Positions 8,176 to 16,763 of a DNA stretch of 64,000 nucleotides are shown here, piece by piece. The translations under genes were made by a program, and so were the position numbers. The stretch's first letter is position 1; every line of letters starts with the position of its first letter. The notes under the pieces are model-generated. The model did not search any database. It had not been told where the DNA came from and worked only from the letters and a program-made list of their open reading frames with translations. Where the stretch lies: contig NZ_JAGGJX010000001.1 of assembly GCF_017873185.1 (NCBI RefSeq), positions 1,213,819-1,277,818 of the forward strand. Reading direction: 5' to 3'. The stretch comes from Metaclostridioides mangenotii. Its GTDB lineage: Bacteria > Bacillota > Clostridia > Peptostreptococcales > Peptostreptococcaceae.

Positions 8176-9273
8176 ATGAAATTAGGTATAGTTGGATTAC
8201 CGAATGTCGGTAAAAGTACGCTATTCAATGCAATAACTCAAGCAGGAGCTGAATCTGCAAACTATCCTTTCTGTACAATAGATCCAAACGTTGGTGTTGT
8301 ATCTGTTCCAGATGAAAGACTAAATAAATTACAAGAACTATACAGTTCTAAAAAATTAGTGCCTACTGCAATAGAATTCTGTGATATAGCAGGTCTTGTA
8401 AGGGGTGCTTCTAAAGGTGAAGGACTTGGAAACAAATTTTTATCTCACATCAGAGAAGTTGACTCTATAGTTCACGTTGTAAGATGTTTTGAAGATCCAA
8501 ACGTAGTTCATGTAGACGGTTCTGTAGATCCACTTAGAGATATAGAGACTATAAACTTAGAGCTTATATTCTCTGATATAGAAATATTAGAAAGAAGAGT
8601 ACAAAAAACTCAAAAAGCTGCTAAAGCTGATAAAACTCTTGCTTCTGAGCTAGAGTTCTTAAAATCAATCTTAGCTACTCTTGAAGACAACAAATGTGTG
8701 AGAACTATGGAATTTAATGAAGATGAGCAAACTTTTGTAAATTCATTAAACCTACTAACTTCAAAACCAGTTATATACGCAACAAATGTTGGCGAAGACG
8801 ATTTAGCTGATGATGGAGATAGCAATAAATACGTTAAAATCGTAAGAGATTATGCAGCTACTGAAGATGCTGAAGTTGTAGTTGTCTGCGCGCAAATAGA
8901 AGCTGAAATTTCTGAACTTGATTCTGATGAAGAGAAAAGAGAGTTCTTAGAAACTCTTGGTCTTGAGCAATCAGGTCTAGATAAACTTATAAAATCTTCT
9001 TATGCACTACTTGGTCTTATATCATACTTAACTGCTGGGCCACAAGAAGTTAGAGCTTGGACTGTAAAAGTTGGAACAAAAGCTCCTCAAGCAGGTGGTA
9101 AAATTCACTCTGATATCGAAAGAGGTTTCATAAGAGCAGAAACTATAGCATTCGACGATTTAGTCGAACATGGAACTATGTCTGCTGCTAAAGACAAAGG
9201 TCTTGTTAGACTTGAAGGTAAGGACTATATCGTTAAAGATGGAGATGTTATCCTGTTTAGATTTAACGTTTAA
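8176..9273 (+). CDS. ychF: Redox-regulated ATPase YchF (Obg family)
   Basis: P-loop ATPase of the OLA1/YchF branch of the Obg superfamily, associated with ribosomes and stress responses. 365 residues is the usual length. G1 is GLPNVGKST near the N-terminus, G3 is DIAGLVRGASKGEG, and the G4 position reads NVGE rather than NKxD, which explains the family's ATP preference. The C-terminal TGS domain (SYLTAGPQEVRAWTV, HSDIERGFIRAE) is complete. GAGAGGAAG precedes the ATG. Monocistronic with its own promoter and terminator. Confidence 0.97.
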   Translation: MKLGIVGLPNVGKSTLFNAITQAGAESANYPFCTIDPNVGVVSVPDERLNKLQELYSSKKLVPTAIEFCDIAGLVRGASKGEGLGNKFLSHIREVDSIVHVVRCFEDPNVVHVDGSVDPLRDIETINLELIFSDIEILERRVQKTQKAAKADKTLASELEFLKSILATLEDNKCVRTMEFNEDEQTFVNSLNLLTSKPVIYATNVGEDDLADDGDSNKYVKIVRDYAATEDAEVVVVCAQIEAEISELDSDEEKREFLETLGLEQSGLDKLIKSSYALLGLISYLTAGPQEVRAWTVKVGTKAPQAGGKIHSDIERGFIRAETIAFDDLVEHGTMSAAKDKGLVRLEGKDYIVKDGDVILFRFNV

Positions 9274-9289
9274 TAGATTGTAAAATAAG

Positions 9290-9328
9290 AATGAGCGATC
9301 AATAATATTATTGATCGCTCATTTTAGT
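9290..9328 (+). terminator. Intrinsic terminator of ychF
   Basis: A perfect inverted repeat: ATGAGCGATCAATAAT is followed directly by its reverse complement at 9307-9322, then TTTAGTTT. Confidence 0.85.
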
Positions 9329-9576
9329 TTAATAATTTTCCATGTTAATAATCTTCTTGCACCACTTTCTGGCATGGTACTTACAATTTTCCTATACGAG
9401 CTAAAATCATCAATTCTTAGATCATCAAGTTTTACTACGACATCAAAGTCACTCTCTTCAGTTGCCACACCCCTTTGATAACTTCCCTGTAAACCAACAA
9501 AAATAAGTTTCTTATCAAAGTTGTGTAATAGTTTATCAATTTGCTAAAAGAATGTCTTACTTGATTTGGCTCGCAT
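9319..9576 (-). pseudogene. Decayed nucleotidyltransferase-domain gene
   Basis: The minus strand encodes a nucleotidyltransferase active-site block, FVGLQGSYQRGVATEESD followed by FDVVVKLD, matching the GSxxRG..SDxD motif. Upstream the frame has only ten codons from an ATG at 9576 before an in-frame TAG (9544-9546). Downstream, after RLLTW, the frame runs into WKIIKLK and a stop inside the ychF terminator. Normal members are over 200 residues, so both halves are damaged. It marks the edge of an accessory patch ending near 12323. Confidence 0.7.
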
Positions 9577-9592
9577 TAATTATTAAATAATA

Positions 9593-9621
9593 TTGACTAC
9601 CCGGTTTGTTTCTAATATAAT
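9593..9621 (+). promoter_or_regulatory. Sigma-A promoter of the tetR operon
   Basis: TTGACT at 9593-9598, a 17-base spacer, and TATAAT at 9616-9621. The -10 box overlaps the palindromic operator at 9619-9652. Confidence 0.8.
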
Positions 9622-9652
9622 ACAAAATAGACTACACAGTCAATTTTGTATT
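9619..9652. promoter_or_regulatory. Predicted TetR-family operator
   Basis: A 34-bp interrupted palindrome: outer arms AATACAAAAT (9619-9628) and ATTTTGTATT (9643-9652), inner arms GACT (9630-9633) and AGTC (9638-9641). It covers the -10 box and the start point just ahead of tetR, so autorepression is likely. Confidence 0.7.
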
Positions 9653-9666
9653 GTTGGAGGATTTTT

Positions 9667-10299
9667 ATGAAACAAAAAGAAAAAAATAAAATCAGTAAAG
9701 AAAAAATACTAAACTCGGCACTAGTGGAATTTGGTACTAAAAGTTATGAAGGTGCATCAATCAATAATATATGCATTGAAAATGGAATATCTAAAGGATT
9801 AATCTATCATTATTTTAAAAATAAAGAAGCCTTATATCTAACATGTGTAAAATCTTGTTTTGATAAACTTACGGAATTTCTAAAAGACGTAGAAGAAAGT
9901 AATATTATACCTAACAAAAGCACAAATAGTATAAAAATTTACCTAGATCGAAGGGAACATTTTTTCTATATTAATCCTTTATATAGTAATATATTTTTTC
10001 AATCAATTATACAACCTCCGAGACATTTAAGAGAACAAATTAAAGAACTTAGAAAAGAATTTGATCATATAAATATTAAATATTATAAGAAGATAATTAA
10101 TAACATTCCATTAAGAGATGAAATTACAGAAAATGAGGCATTGGAATTTTTCGTAATATTTCAGGAAATGTATAATGGTTATTTTCAAAATAAATCATTT
10201 GAAAACTCAGACTTTAACACTTTGGTCGAGATGCATGAATTAAAATTATCTAAACTACTTGATATTATACTTTATGGAATAGCAAAGGAGGAAAATTAA
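9667..10299 (+). CDS. TetR/AcrR-family transcriptional regulator
   Basis: 210-residue repressor-type protein with an N-terminal HTH: KILNSALVEFGTKSYEGASI, then NNICIENGISKGLIYHYFKN at about residues 33-52. The C-terminal ligand domain is diverged, as usual. The ATG at 9667 is chosen because GGAGG lies 6 bases upstream; an in-frame TTG at 9646 would put the ribosome binding site inside the gene. It is followed within 2 bases by the antiporter, so it probably controls export of an ion or toxic compound together with its own synthesis. Confidence 0.9.
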   Translation: MKQKEKNKISKEKILNSALVEFGTKSYEGASINNICIENGISKGLIYHYFKNKEALYLTCVKSCFDKLTEFLKDVEESNIIPNKSTNSIKIYLDRREHFFYINPLYSNIFFQSIIQPPRHLREQIKELRKEFDHINIKYYKKIINNIPLRDEITENEALEFFVIFQEMYNGYFQNKSFENSDFNTLVEMHELKLSKLLDIILYGIAKEEN

Positions 10300-10301
10300 A
10301 T

Positions 10302-11540
10302 TTGATTATATTATTAATACGTCTTATTGTCTCAATTGCATTAGCAATTTTAGTCGGTAAGATTGTATCAAAAACTAAATTACCATCAATTTTGGGTTGG
10401 CTTTTAGCAGGAATGCTTTTGGGACCTCATGCTTTAGGTCTTATCAATAATGAACTCTTAAATTCAAATTGGTATAAAACCATTATTAATATATTAGAAT
10501 GTACAGTCGGTTTATTAATTGGTACAGAACTAATCTGGAATAGAATAAAAAAAACTGGAAAACAAATCATTATTACAACATTGACTCAATCACTGGGTAC
10601 TTATTTTGTTGTTAGCATAATATTTTGCATTGCATTTTATTTTACAGGTGTCCCACTTTATCTTTCAGTTATCTTTGGAGGTATTGCACTTGCAACAGCA
10701 CCGGCACCAGCGCTTTCAATTGTACGTGAATTTAAAACAGATGGTCCTGTTACAAAAACGTTAATCCCTATGGCAGCACTTGATGATGTGGTAGCTGTTA
10801 TTGTATTCTTTACAACGATTTCCGTAGTGTCTAATCATATATCAGATCAAAAACTTCCTTTATATATGATACTAGTAGTAATCTTATTACCTATAATAAT
10901 TGGAGTAATATTTGGATTCATTGTAGGCTTATTTTTTAAAAAAGAATATCCTCCTTATATTTCAAATTTGATTTTGATAAGTACATTATTAATTGCTTCA
11001 AGTATTGGTTTCTTTTTCAACAATTTTGTTTTACCAAAACCAGTACTTAATTTCATGTTAATTGGTATGGCCTTTTCAGCTACTTTCGCTAATTTAATTA
11101 CTGAAGAAAATTTAAATAAAATTATGCTCTCATTTAATCCTATACTTGGTATTTCAATGATAATAGTTATCTTAAATCTTGGTACACCACTTGATTTTAG
11201 GTTAGTTTTTGGAGCAGGATTATACACTGTTATATATATTCTGGCAAGATCAATAGGAAAATACAGTGGCGCTTACTATGGAGCGAAGATTACCAATTCG
11301 CCTAACACCGTTAAGAAGTACTTAGGACTTGTATTATTACCCCATTCAGGTGTGTCATTAGTTTTTACTGGTATTGCCGTCTCCGTATTATCCACTCCAG
11401 CTCCTGAGAGTGCAAAAATTATTCAAGGTACAATAGCTGCAGCTGCAGTTATCAATGAAATTATAGCTGTTATAATTTCTAAAAAGGCTTTTGAATGGGC
11501 AGGTGAGTTTAATAAATATGACGAATTACAAAATGGATAA
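10302..11540 (+). CDS. Cation:proton antiporter, CPA2/KefB-like
   Basis: 412-residue transporter with about twelve hydrophobic segments. LPSILGWLLAGMLLGPHALG near the N-terminus, the ATAPAP stretch (131-136) and the adjacent D161-D162 in AALDDVVAVIVFF are typical of the monovalent cation:proton antiporter-2 family. There is no C-terminal RCK/TrkA domain. The start is TTG at 10302, supported by AGGAGG 10 bases upstream and the lack of a nearby ATG. It overlaps the next gene and shares its operon with tetR. Na+, K+ and H+ specificity cannot be read from sequence. Confidence 0.87.
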   Translation: MIILLIRLIVSIALAILVGKIVSKTKLPSILGWLLAGMLLGPHALGLINNELLNSNWYKTIINILECTVGLLIGTELIWNRIKKTGKQIIITTLTQSLGTYFVVSIIFCIAFYFTGVPLYLSVIFGGIALATAPAPALSIVREFKTDGPVTKTLIPMAALDDVVAVIVFFTTISVVSNHISDQKLPLYMILVVILLPIIIGVIFGFIVGLFFKKEYPPYISNLILISTLLIASSIGFFFNNFVLPKPVLNFMLIGMAFSATFANLITEENLNKIMLSFNPILGISMIIVILNLGTPLDFRLVFGAGLYTVIYILARSIGKYSGAYYGAKITNSPNTVKKYLGLVLLPHSGVSLVFTGIAVSVLSTPAPESAKIIQGTIAAAAVINEIIAVIISKKAFEWAGEFNKYDELQNG

Positions 11541-12177
11541 AGTACTATTCAGAAAAATAAGAAAAAGTGACTTTAGAGAAATTGAGTCAATTATAAATAA
11601 AAGTTTTGGCCTATATAAATATGTAGATAATCCTATAGTATTAAGGTATTTTCTAAAAACTTATCTATATAGTTGTCTAGTTGAGCAAACTTTTAATTGT
11701 ATAGCAGAAAAAAACGGAAAATTTGTTGGTGTTATATTAGGTCAATCGAAAAAAGATTATCAATATATAAAACATTTACCTTATTTACTCTTACTGGGAT
11801 TCTATTCTTCTTTAATGATAACTACAGCTAAACTATTTAAATGTGATATAAATGAATATAAAATTTTGCGTAAAACATATAAAGAGCTTCTTATAGACAG
11901 TGAAAAAGATTTTGATGGCGTTCTTACTCTTTTCGCTGTTACACAAGAATGTCAAGGTTATGGTGTTGGTAATAAATTGTTAAATAATCTTTTTCAATAT
12001 CTTAAATATAAATCTACTAATAATATTTATCTATTCACTGATACAACATGTAATTATGGTTTCTATGATAGTCATGGTTTTATTCGACAAGGAGAAAAAA
12101 GCATAACTATTACGAGAGAAAATGAATTGTCTACATTAAATATTTTCTTATATGGAATCAATATAAATTTAATGTAA
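11518..12177 (+). CDS. GNAT-family N-acetyltransferase
   Basis: About 219 residues. The acetyl-CoA binding motif A is seen in LFAVTQECQGYGVGNKLLNN, followed by YGFYDSHGF, the usual motif B. ATG at 11518 has GGTGAG about 10 bases upstream inside the antiporter gene; an alternative ATG at 11533 lacks a clear ribosome binding site. It overlaps the antiporter by 23 bases and is the last gene of the tetR operon. The acceptor substrate is unknown. Confidence 0.8.
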   Translation: MTNYKMDKVLFRKIRKSDFREIESIINKSFGLYKYVDNPIVLRYFLKTYLYSCLVEQTFNCIAEKNGKFVGVILGQSKKDYQYIKHLPYLLLLGFYSSLMITTAKLFKCDINEYKILRKTYKELLIDSEKDFDGVLTLFAVTQECQGYGVGNKLLNNLFQYLKYKSTNNIYLFTDTTCNYGFYDSHGFIRQGEKSITITRENELSTLNIFLYGININLM

Positions 12178-12209
12178 TCAAAAAAGTTTGCTAAAATAAA
12201 TGAGACTAA

Positions 12210-12323
12210 AAAAATCCATGGAACACTTTTACATTTGAGGATAGAAAAAATCAATCATTTTCTGTGATAATTCCCTATGAAAAATCACCCGCTGATTTCT
12301 ATAAGCTATCATCAAAACAATAA
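12210..12323 (+). pseudogene. 37-codon gene fragment, unidentified
   Basis: A frame without start codon reads NPWNTFTFEDRKNQSFSV, then IIPYEKSPADFYKL and SSKQ before TAA. It has protein-like composition but is too short to be a gene and has no ribosome binding site. I cannot name the parent family. It lies at the right edge of the accessory patch. Confidence 0.35.
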
Positions 12324-12329
12324 AAATGA

Positions 12330-12370
12330 GATGTCTCTAAACTGATTAAAATATCAATTTTTGAGACATC
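12330..12370 (-). terminator. Terminator of murE
   Basis: GATGTCTC at 12330-12337 pairs with GAGACATC at 12363-12370; on the minus strand TCATTTTTATTG follows. It may act on both strands. Confidence 0.7.
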
Positions 12371-12402
12371 CATTTTGCAATATTCATTAACTATATTGTA
12401 TT

Positions 12403-13863
12403 CTATCTATCCAAACTATCTAAAAAATCTCTCGCAACTTCCTTATCATCGAAGTGATGTTTAGTAGTACCTATTATCTGATAATCTTCGTGTCCTTTAC
12501 CAGTAATAATAACAACATCCCCTTCTTTTGCCATCGCTATAGCTTTTTCAATAGCATCTTTTCTATCCACAACTACATTGTAGTTATCTACATTTTTATC
12601 TATACCTTTAACGATATCCTCTAGTATAGCATTTGGATCTTCTGTTCTAGGATTATCCGAAGTTATAAAACAAACATCAGAGTACTTCTGCCCTATTTTA
12701 CCCATAAGAGGTCTCTTTTCACTATCCCTATCACCGCCACATCCAAATACAGAAATAACCTTACCTTTAGCAAATTCCTCACTAGTTTTAAGTACATTTT
12801 CCAAAGCATCTGGAGTATGTGCATAATCTACAATAACGCTCATACCTCTATCATTAGGCACAGTTTCAAATCTTCCAGATACACCTTTAGTAACTCTAAG
12901 CCCTTCTTTATATACAGATTTTTCTATATCCAAATTGTAACATGCAGCTATCACCGCAAGAGTATTGTAAACAGTAAACATACCAGGAACAGGAACAAAT
13001 ATAACCTCCTCATAAGTTGGAGTTATAAGTCTATAAGATACACCATCAGAATCAGACTTTATATCCTTAGCCATAAAATCAGCTTGATTTTCGATACCGT
13101 AAGTATAACAAGGAGTATCTAAATCTTTAATATTCTCATAAATCTTTTGTCCGCCCTCGTCATCTATGTTTATGATATTGGCTCCAGTAGTCATATAAAA
13201 CAACTTTTCCTTCGCCTGTCTATAATCCTCTAAATCCTTATGAAAATCGAGATGATCAGGAGTAAGATTAGTAAAAATACCAAGCTTAAACTTAGTCTCA
13301 TCAACACGGTTTAAAGCAAGCGAATGAGAAGAAACCTCCATAGCACAATAATCGCACTTATTATTTAGCATACTATCAAAAATATGTTGAAGATCCACAC
13401 TTTCAGGAGTAGTCGAACTAGAAGTAACCTCGTGAATACCATCAAATATTTTAATAGTACCAATTAGACCCACTCTTTTTTGTGCACGTGACAAAATCTC
13501 ATTCAAAAAAGTAGTTATACTAGTCTTACCATTAGTACCCGTAACTCCAAGAACATCAAACTTAGTAGATGGATGACTGTAAAAATTATCAGCTACCTTA
13601 GCCATATCCCTTCTAGAATTATCAACTCTTACAAAAGTACAGCCTTCGACAAAAACATCATCCTCTACTAAAAATGCCTTTGCACCTTTCTCAATCGCGC
13701 TATTTATATACTTATGTCCATCAGATACAAATCCCTTAACGCACACAAACAAAGTTCCCTCAGAAACCTTTCTAGAATCGTACTGAAAATCTTCTATCTC
13801 AACATCCAAATCTCCCACAACACTAACAACATCAAGTCCCTTAATCATATCACGTAACAACAT
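12403..13863 (-). CDS. murE: UDP-N-acetylmuramoyl-tripeptide synthetase MurE, diaminopimelate-adding type
   Basis: Cytosolic ligase that adds the third stem-peptide residue to UDP-MurNAc-L-Ala-D-Glu. 486 residues, with the ATP loop GVTGTNGKTS at about 107-115, MEVSSHSL and TPDHLDFH in the central domain, and DNPRTEDP near residue 405. The DNPR motif is the one associated with meso-diaminopimelate rather than lysine. It stands alone here, not with murF/mraY. RBS AGGAGG precedes the ATG. Confidence 0.95.
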   Translation of the reverse strand: MLLRDMIKGLDVVSVVGDLDVEIEDFQYDSRKVSEGTLFVCVKGFVSDGHKYINSAIEKGAKAFLVEDDVFVEGCTFVRVDNSRRDMAKVADNFYSHPSTKFDVLGVTGTNGKTSITTFLNEILSRAQKRVGLIGTIKIFDGIHEVTSSSTTPESVDLQHIFDSMLNNKCDYCAMEVSSHSLALNRVDETKFKLGIFTNLTPDHLDFHKDLEDYRQAKEKLFYMTTGANIINIDDEGGQKIYENIKDLDTPCYTYGIENQADFMAKDIKSDSDGVSYRLITPTYEEVIFVPVPGMFTVYNTLAVIAACYNLDIEKSVYKEGLRVTKGVSGRFETVPNDRGMSVIVDYAHTPDALENVLKTSEEFAKGKVISVFGCGGDRDSEKRPLMGKIGQKYSDVCFITSDNPRTEDPNAILEDIVKGIDKNVDNYNVVVDRKDAIEKAIAMAKEGDVVIITGKGHEDYQIIGTTKHHFDDKEVARDFLDSLDR

Positions 13864-13869
13864 TAAACT

Positions 13870-14513
13870 TCCTCCTAAAAACGCCTATTTTAAACAATCA
13901 TTAATTTTTCATACTTTATATACTCTATAACTTCATATCATATAGATATATTTCAATTCTTTTATTTTTGTTCCTTGCTTTTGCTCTTCGCCTTTACTTC
14001 ATTAGTAATTTTAAATAATAGTAATACGATGTTATTTAAAATCAACCTTATATACTCTACAACTTCAAATACCATAATCATAAATTAATATTCGCACTTG
14101 GTATTCTTCGTTCTTGCCTTTGTTCTGACCTTCCGGTTTACTTCAATGGAGATTTTAAATAATAGTAATGCGGTGGGATTTTTGTTGATATGTAAATACT
14201 CGTGCCATTTTCAGACACACTTTGTCTGACATGCCCTTCATATTATATATCAATAAAAATAACATCTCTATTATTTAAAATCAATCTTATATACTCTACA
14301 ACTTCAAATACCATAATCATAAATTATTATTCGTTCTTGCCTTTGTTCTTGACCTTCCGGTCTTACTTCAATGGAGATTTTAAATAATAGTAATGCGGTG
14401 GGATTTTTGTTGATATGTAGATACTCGCGCCATTTTCAGACGCACTTTGTCTGACATGTAGCGAATATCTACATATCAACAAAAGTTCCACCACATTACT
14501 ATTATTTAAAATC
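13870..14513. repeat. Tandem array of hairpin repeat units, three copies at different stages of decay
   Basis: Each unit consists of a spacer (TATACTCTACAACTTCA and following sequence, then TTCTTGCC...TTACTTCAATGGAG in the last two copies) followed by an inverted-repeat element beginning ATTTTAAATAATAGTAAT. Elements start at 14008, 14152 and 14377. The last (14377-14513) is a nearly intact hairpin of about 137 bases with arms over 50 bases long and only a few mismatches. The middle one has a diverged right arm and the first retains only its two tips. No ORF is supported. Confidence 0.8.
14377..14513. repeat. Long hairpin (MITE-like element), best-preserved copy
   Basis: Left arm runs from ATTTTAAATAATAGTAATGC through TTGTTGATATGTAGATA at 14377 to about 14428; the right arm (about 14462-14513) is its reverse complement with about five mismatches. 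The centre forms its own small stem TCAGAC..GTCTGA. No transposase is nearby; it could be a non-autonomous element or encode a structured RNA. Confidence 0.7.
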
Positions 14514-14566
14514 CTCCTTTCCCCATTATATTGTTATCTATTTGCTAAGTAAATTGCTAATAATGC

Positions 14567-14595
14567 TTGAAATATTGTAAAAAATGCCCTATTAT
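14567..14595 (+). promoter_or_regulatory. Sigma-A promoter of the araC-type gene
   Basis: TTGAAA at 14567-14572, a 17-base spacer, TATTAT at 14590-14595. It excludes the ATG at 14584 as a start codon. Confidence 0.65.
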
Positions 14596-14622
14596 ATATA
14601 TAAAAACTTTGTGAGGGTAAAT

Positions 14623-15498
14623 ATGGGAGATAAACATAATAAAATAGGATATTTAAATGAGGATTTTAAAATATTTAGTATAAACGATAAAAAAGACATA
14701 GAATTCGAATACCATCATCATGACTTTGACAAGATAATCATTTTTTTAGACGGCGATGTTACATATTTTATAGAAGGTAAACAGTACAAGCTACAACCAT
14801 TAGATATACTATTTATAAGTAATACCGAAATTCATAAACCAGTTATAAACCCTAATGTAAATTATAACAGGATAGCAATTTGGATAAACCCAGATTGTTT
14901 TCAAAAATATAATAAAGGAAATAATAACTTAAACAAATGCTTTGAAATTTCTAAAGACAATAAACATTATATATTGTCACTTAGCGATCCCAAAATAGAT
15001 ACTTTAAGAAGTTATATTGAACAAATTCAAGCTGCCGAAAAAGACTCTGGCTTTGGAAGCGATGTTCTTAGAAATTCATTGTTTTTACAGTTGATGGTAT
15101 TTTTAAATAGATCTCTATTAAGCTCTGAAAGCGATGATAGAAATGTCAAATACGATAGCACAGTTGAAAATGTACTTTATTACATTGAACAGAACATCGG
15201 TGGGGATCTTTCTATAGATACTCTTTCGACAGAATTTTATATAAGTAAATACTACCTTATGAGGAAATTTAAGTCACAAACAGGTACTTCTATACACAAT
15301 TACATAGTACAAAAAAGACTTTTAATGGCTAAGTCCCTGATCAAAGAAGGAAATTTAATGATGGATGTATGCAATAAATGTGGATTTAACGACTATTCTA
15401 GCTTTGTAAGAGCTTTTAAAAAAGCTTATGGAGTTTCTCCAAAAAACTATAAAACAGAAAGCAATTTGTTCGGCGATATAAGTACTACTGATGAATAA
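14623..15498 (+). CDS. AraC-family transcriptional regulator with cupin sensor domain
   Basis: About 291 residues. The N-terminal half is cupin-like (EYHHHDFDKIIIFLDGDVTY, LQPLDILFISNTEIHKPV); the C-terminal 100 residues hold two HTHs, including ISKYYLMRKFKSQTGTSIHN and the AraC signature NDYSSFVRAFKKAYGVSPKN. Start ATG 14623 has GAGGG 5 bases upstream. It stands alone between the repeat array and the marR gene; its target may be a distant sugar or metabolite gene. Confidence 0.88.
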   Translation: MGDKHNKIGYLNEDFKIFSINDKKDIEFEYHHHDFDKIIIFLDGDVTYFIEGKQYKLQPLDILFISNTEIHKPVINPNVNYNRIAIWINPDCFQKYNKGNNNLNKCFEISKDNKHYILSLSDPKIDTLRSYIEQIQAAEKDSGFGSDVLRNSLFLQLMVFLNRSLLSSESDDRNVKYDSTVENVLYYIEQNIGGDLSIDTLSTEFYISKYYLMRKFKSQTGTSIHNYIVQKRLLMAKSLIKEGNLMMDVCNKCGFNDYSSFVRAFKKAYGVSPKNYKTESNLFGDISTTDE

Positions 15499-15529
15499 AA
15501 AAATTTAATTTAAATTATAAAAAAAAATA

Positions 15530-15558
15530 TTGACAACTTAAAAAGAAAATAATAAAAT
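15530..15558 (+). promoter_or_regulatory. Sigma-A promoter of the marR operon
   Basis: TTGACA at 15530-15535, 17-base spacer, TAAAAT at 15553-15558. The predicted start point falls inside the operator at 15562-15577. Confidence 0.8.
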
Positions 15559-15561
15559 ATT

Positions 15562-15577
15562 ACTAAGGCACCTAACT
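15562..15577. promoter_or_regulatory. Predicted MarR operator 1
   Basis: ACTAAGGCACCTAACT, whose reverse complement AGTTAGGTGCCTTAGT matches operator 2 at 16078 in 13 of 16 bases. It covers the transcription start of the marR operon. Confidence 0.65.
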
Positions 15578-15601
15578 ATATAAAAAATTGAGGTAATTTA
15601 A

Positions 15602-16051
15602 ATGCACAAAGAAATATCAGAAATTTTATTTGATGAGTTCAGGGACTTTGTGATTTTATCAAGACTCAGACAAATAGAATTATTAAAAAAACATAAAATA
15701 GGTCGTACTGCTATGAGCCAAGGAAGACTATTAGAATGTTTACATAATAACAACGGAATCGCACAAAAAGAACTTTCAGAAATGTTGGAAATTCGACCAG
15801 GATCACTAAGTGAGTTAGTCACGAAAGCCGAAAATAGAAAATTAATCGAAAGAAGAATAAATCCTGATGATAAACGAGTTACAAATATTTTTTTAACTGA
15901 AAAAGGGATGCGAGAAGTTCAAAAATTCATAGTATTGTACAGAGATATGACTAAAGATATATTTGATTCTTTAACTGAAAAAGAACAGTCTACTTTATGT
16001 TCAAAGCTTAAAGAATTAAATAAAAGTATAGATTCAAAACTAGATAGATAA
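15602..16051 (+). CDS. MarR-family transcriptional regulator
   Basis: 149 residues with the winged-helix core: QGRLLECLHNNNGIAQKELS, EMLEIRPGSLSELVTKAENR and the wing ERRINPDDKRVTNIFLTEKG, with helices on either side for dimerisation. GAGGT lies upstream of the ATG. It is followed 59 bases later by an acetyltransferase; both spacings carry the same palindrome, so it likely represses itself and the acetyltransferase. Ligand unknown. Confidence 0.9.
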   Translation: MHKEISEILFDEFRDFVILSRLRQIELLKKHKIGRTAMSQGRLLECLHNNNGIAQKELSEMLEIRPGSLSELVTKAENRKLIERRINPDDKRVTNIFLTEKGMREVQKFIVLYRDMTKDIFDSLTEKEQSTLCSKLKELNKSIDSKLDR

Positions 16052-16077
16052 TCTGTATTTTTACTAGTTTACACATT

Positions 16078-16093
16078 AGTTAGGTACCTAAGA
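16078..16093. promoter_or_regulatory. Predicted MarR operator 2
   Basis: AGTTAGGTACCTAAGA, with the perfect core TTAGGTACCTAA, between marR and the acetyltransferase gene. Shares 13 of 16 bases with operator 1. Confidence 0.65.
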
Positions 16094-16110
16094 GAAAAGG
16101 AGGAATGTCT

Positions 16111-16662
16111 ATGGCAGGAAAAATTAAAATAAGACCAGTAACATGGGGGTCTAAATCTTATAAACAGGTTTTGGAACTTAGAAATGAAATACTCAATAAA
16201 CCTTCTAACCTACCTTTGATAGAAAGTATGCCTAAAAACGAGAAGAAATTCATTATTTTAGCAGCATATTATAAAAATGAGATCGTAGGTACTTTATCTA
16301 TCGACAGACTGTCTTCGGACGCTGTACAAATTAGACAAGTTGCTATTTCCTCAAAACTACAAGGTCATGGTATTGGAAAAAAATTAATGACTAGTGCAGA
16401 AAAAATAGCTAAGTTTTTTAGATTTAAAAGGATCGTATTAGATGCTAGGGATAACGCATGGAGTTTCTATGAGAAGCTTGGATACTATCCAAGAAGTGAT
16501 AAAGAGATGTATAAAAACGAAGACTTATATATGAAGCCTTACGAAAAGGATATCGAGCTTGCAGTCTTTAAATTCAATCACAGAAACGTTATGTTCTACT
16601 ATCTGATGGATAGAAAAATGAAAAATATGTTAAACCCTATTGAAGAAGATCAGACAATTTGA
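16111..16662 (+). CDS. GNAT-family N-acetyltransferase
   Basis: About 183 residues. Motif A is VAISSKLQGHGIGKKLMTSA, and DNAWSFYEKLGYYPRSD follows as motif B. The last 40 residues are a non-canonical helical extension. ATG 16111 is chosen because AGGAGG ends 7 bases upstream; ATG 16105 is too close. It follows marR and is probably controlled by it; the substrate is unknown. Confidence 0.85.
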   Translation: MAGKIKIRPVTWGSKSYKQVLELRNEILNKPSNLPLIESMPKNEKKFIILAAYYKNEIVGTLSIDRLSSDAVQIRQVAISSKLQGHGIGKKLMTSAEKIAKFFRFKRIVLDARDNAWSFYEKLGYYPRSDKEMYKNEDLYMKPYEKDIELAVFKFNHRNVMFYYLMDRKMKNMLNPIEEDQTI

Positions 16663-16690
16663 ATATAATCGCTAGCACTTCACATAAATA

Positions 16691-16720
16691 AAAAAGCTGA
16701 TCCTAAAAATCAGCTTTTTA
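16691..16720. terminator. Bidirectional terminator between the acetyltransferase gene and proC
   Basis: AAGCTGAT (16694-16701) pairs with ATCAGCTT (16709-16716), flanked by A-run and T-run, serving the convergent genes on both sides. Confidence 0.85.
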
Positions 16721-16763
16721 ATATATAATTTTTTATATATCATTTCATAAGTATCATTTTATA

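Noticed and set aside
13981..14513. Possible CRISPR array (repeated blocks in a non-coding region)
   Set aside because: Only three units with long, unequal spacing (144 and 225 bp), internal inverted arms and homologous spacers; no cas genes.
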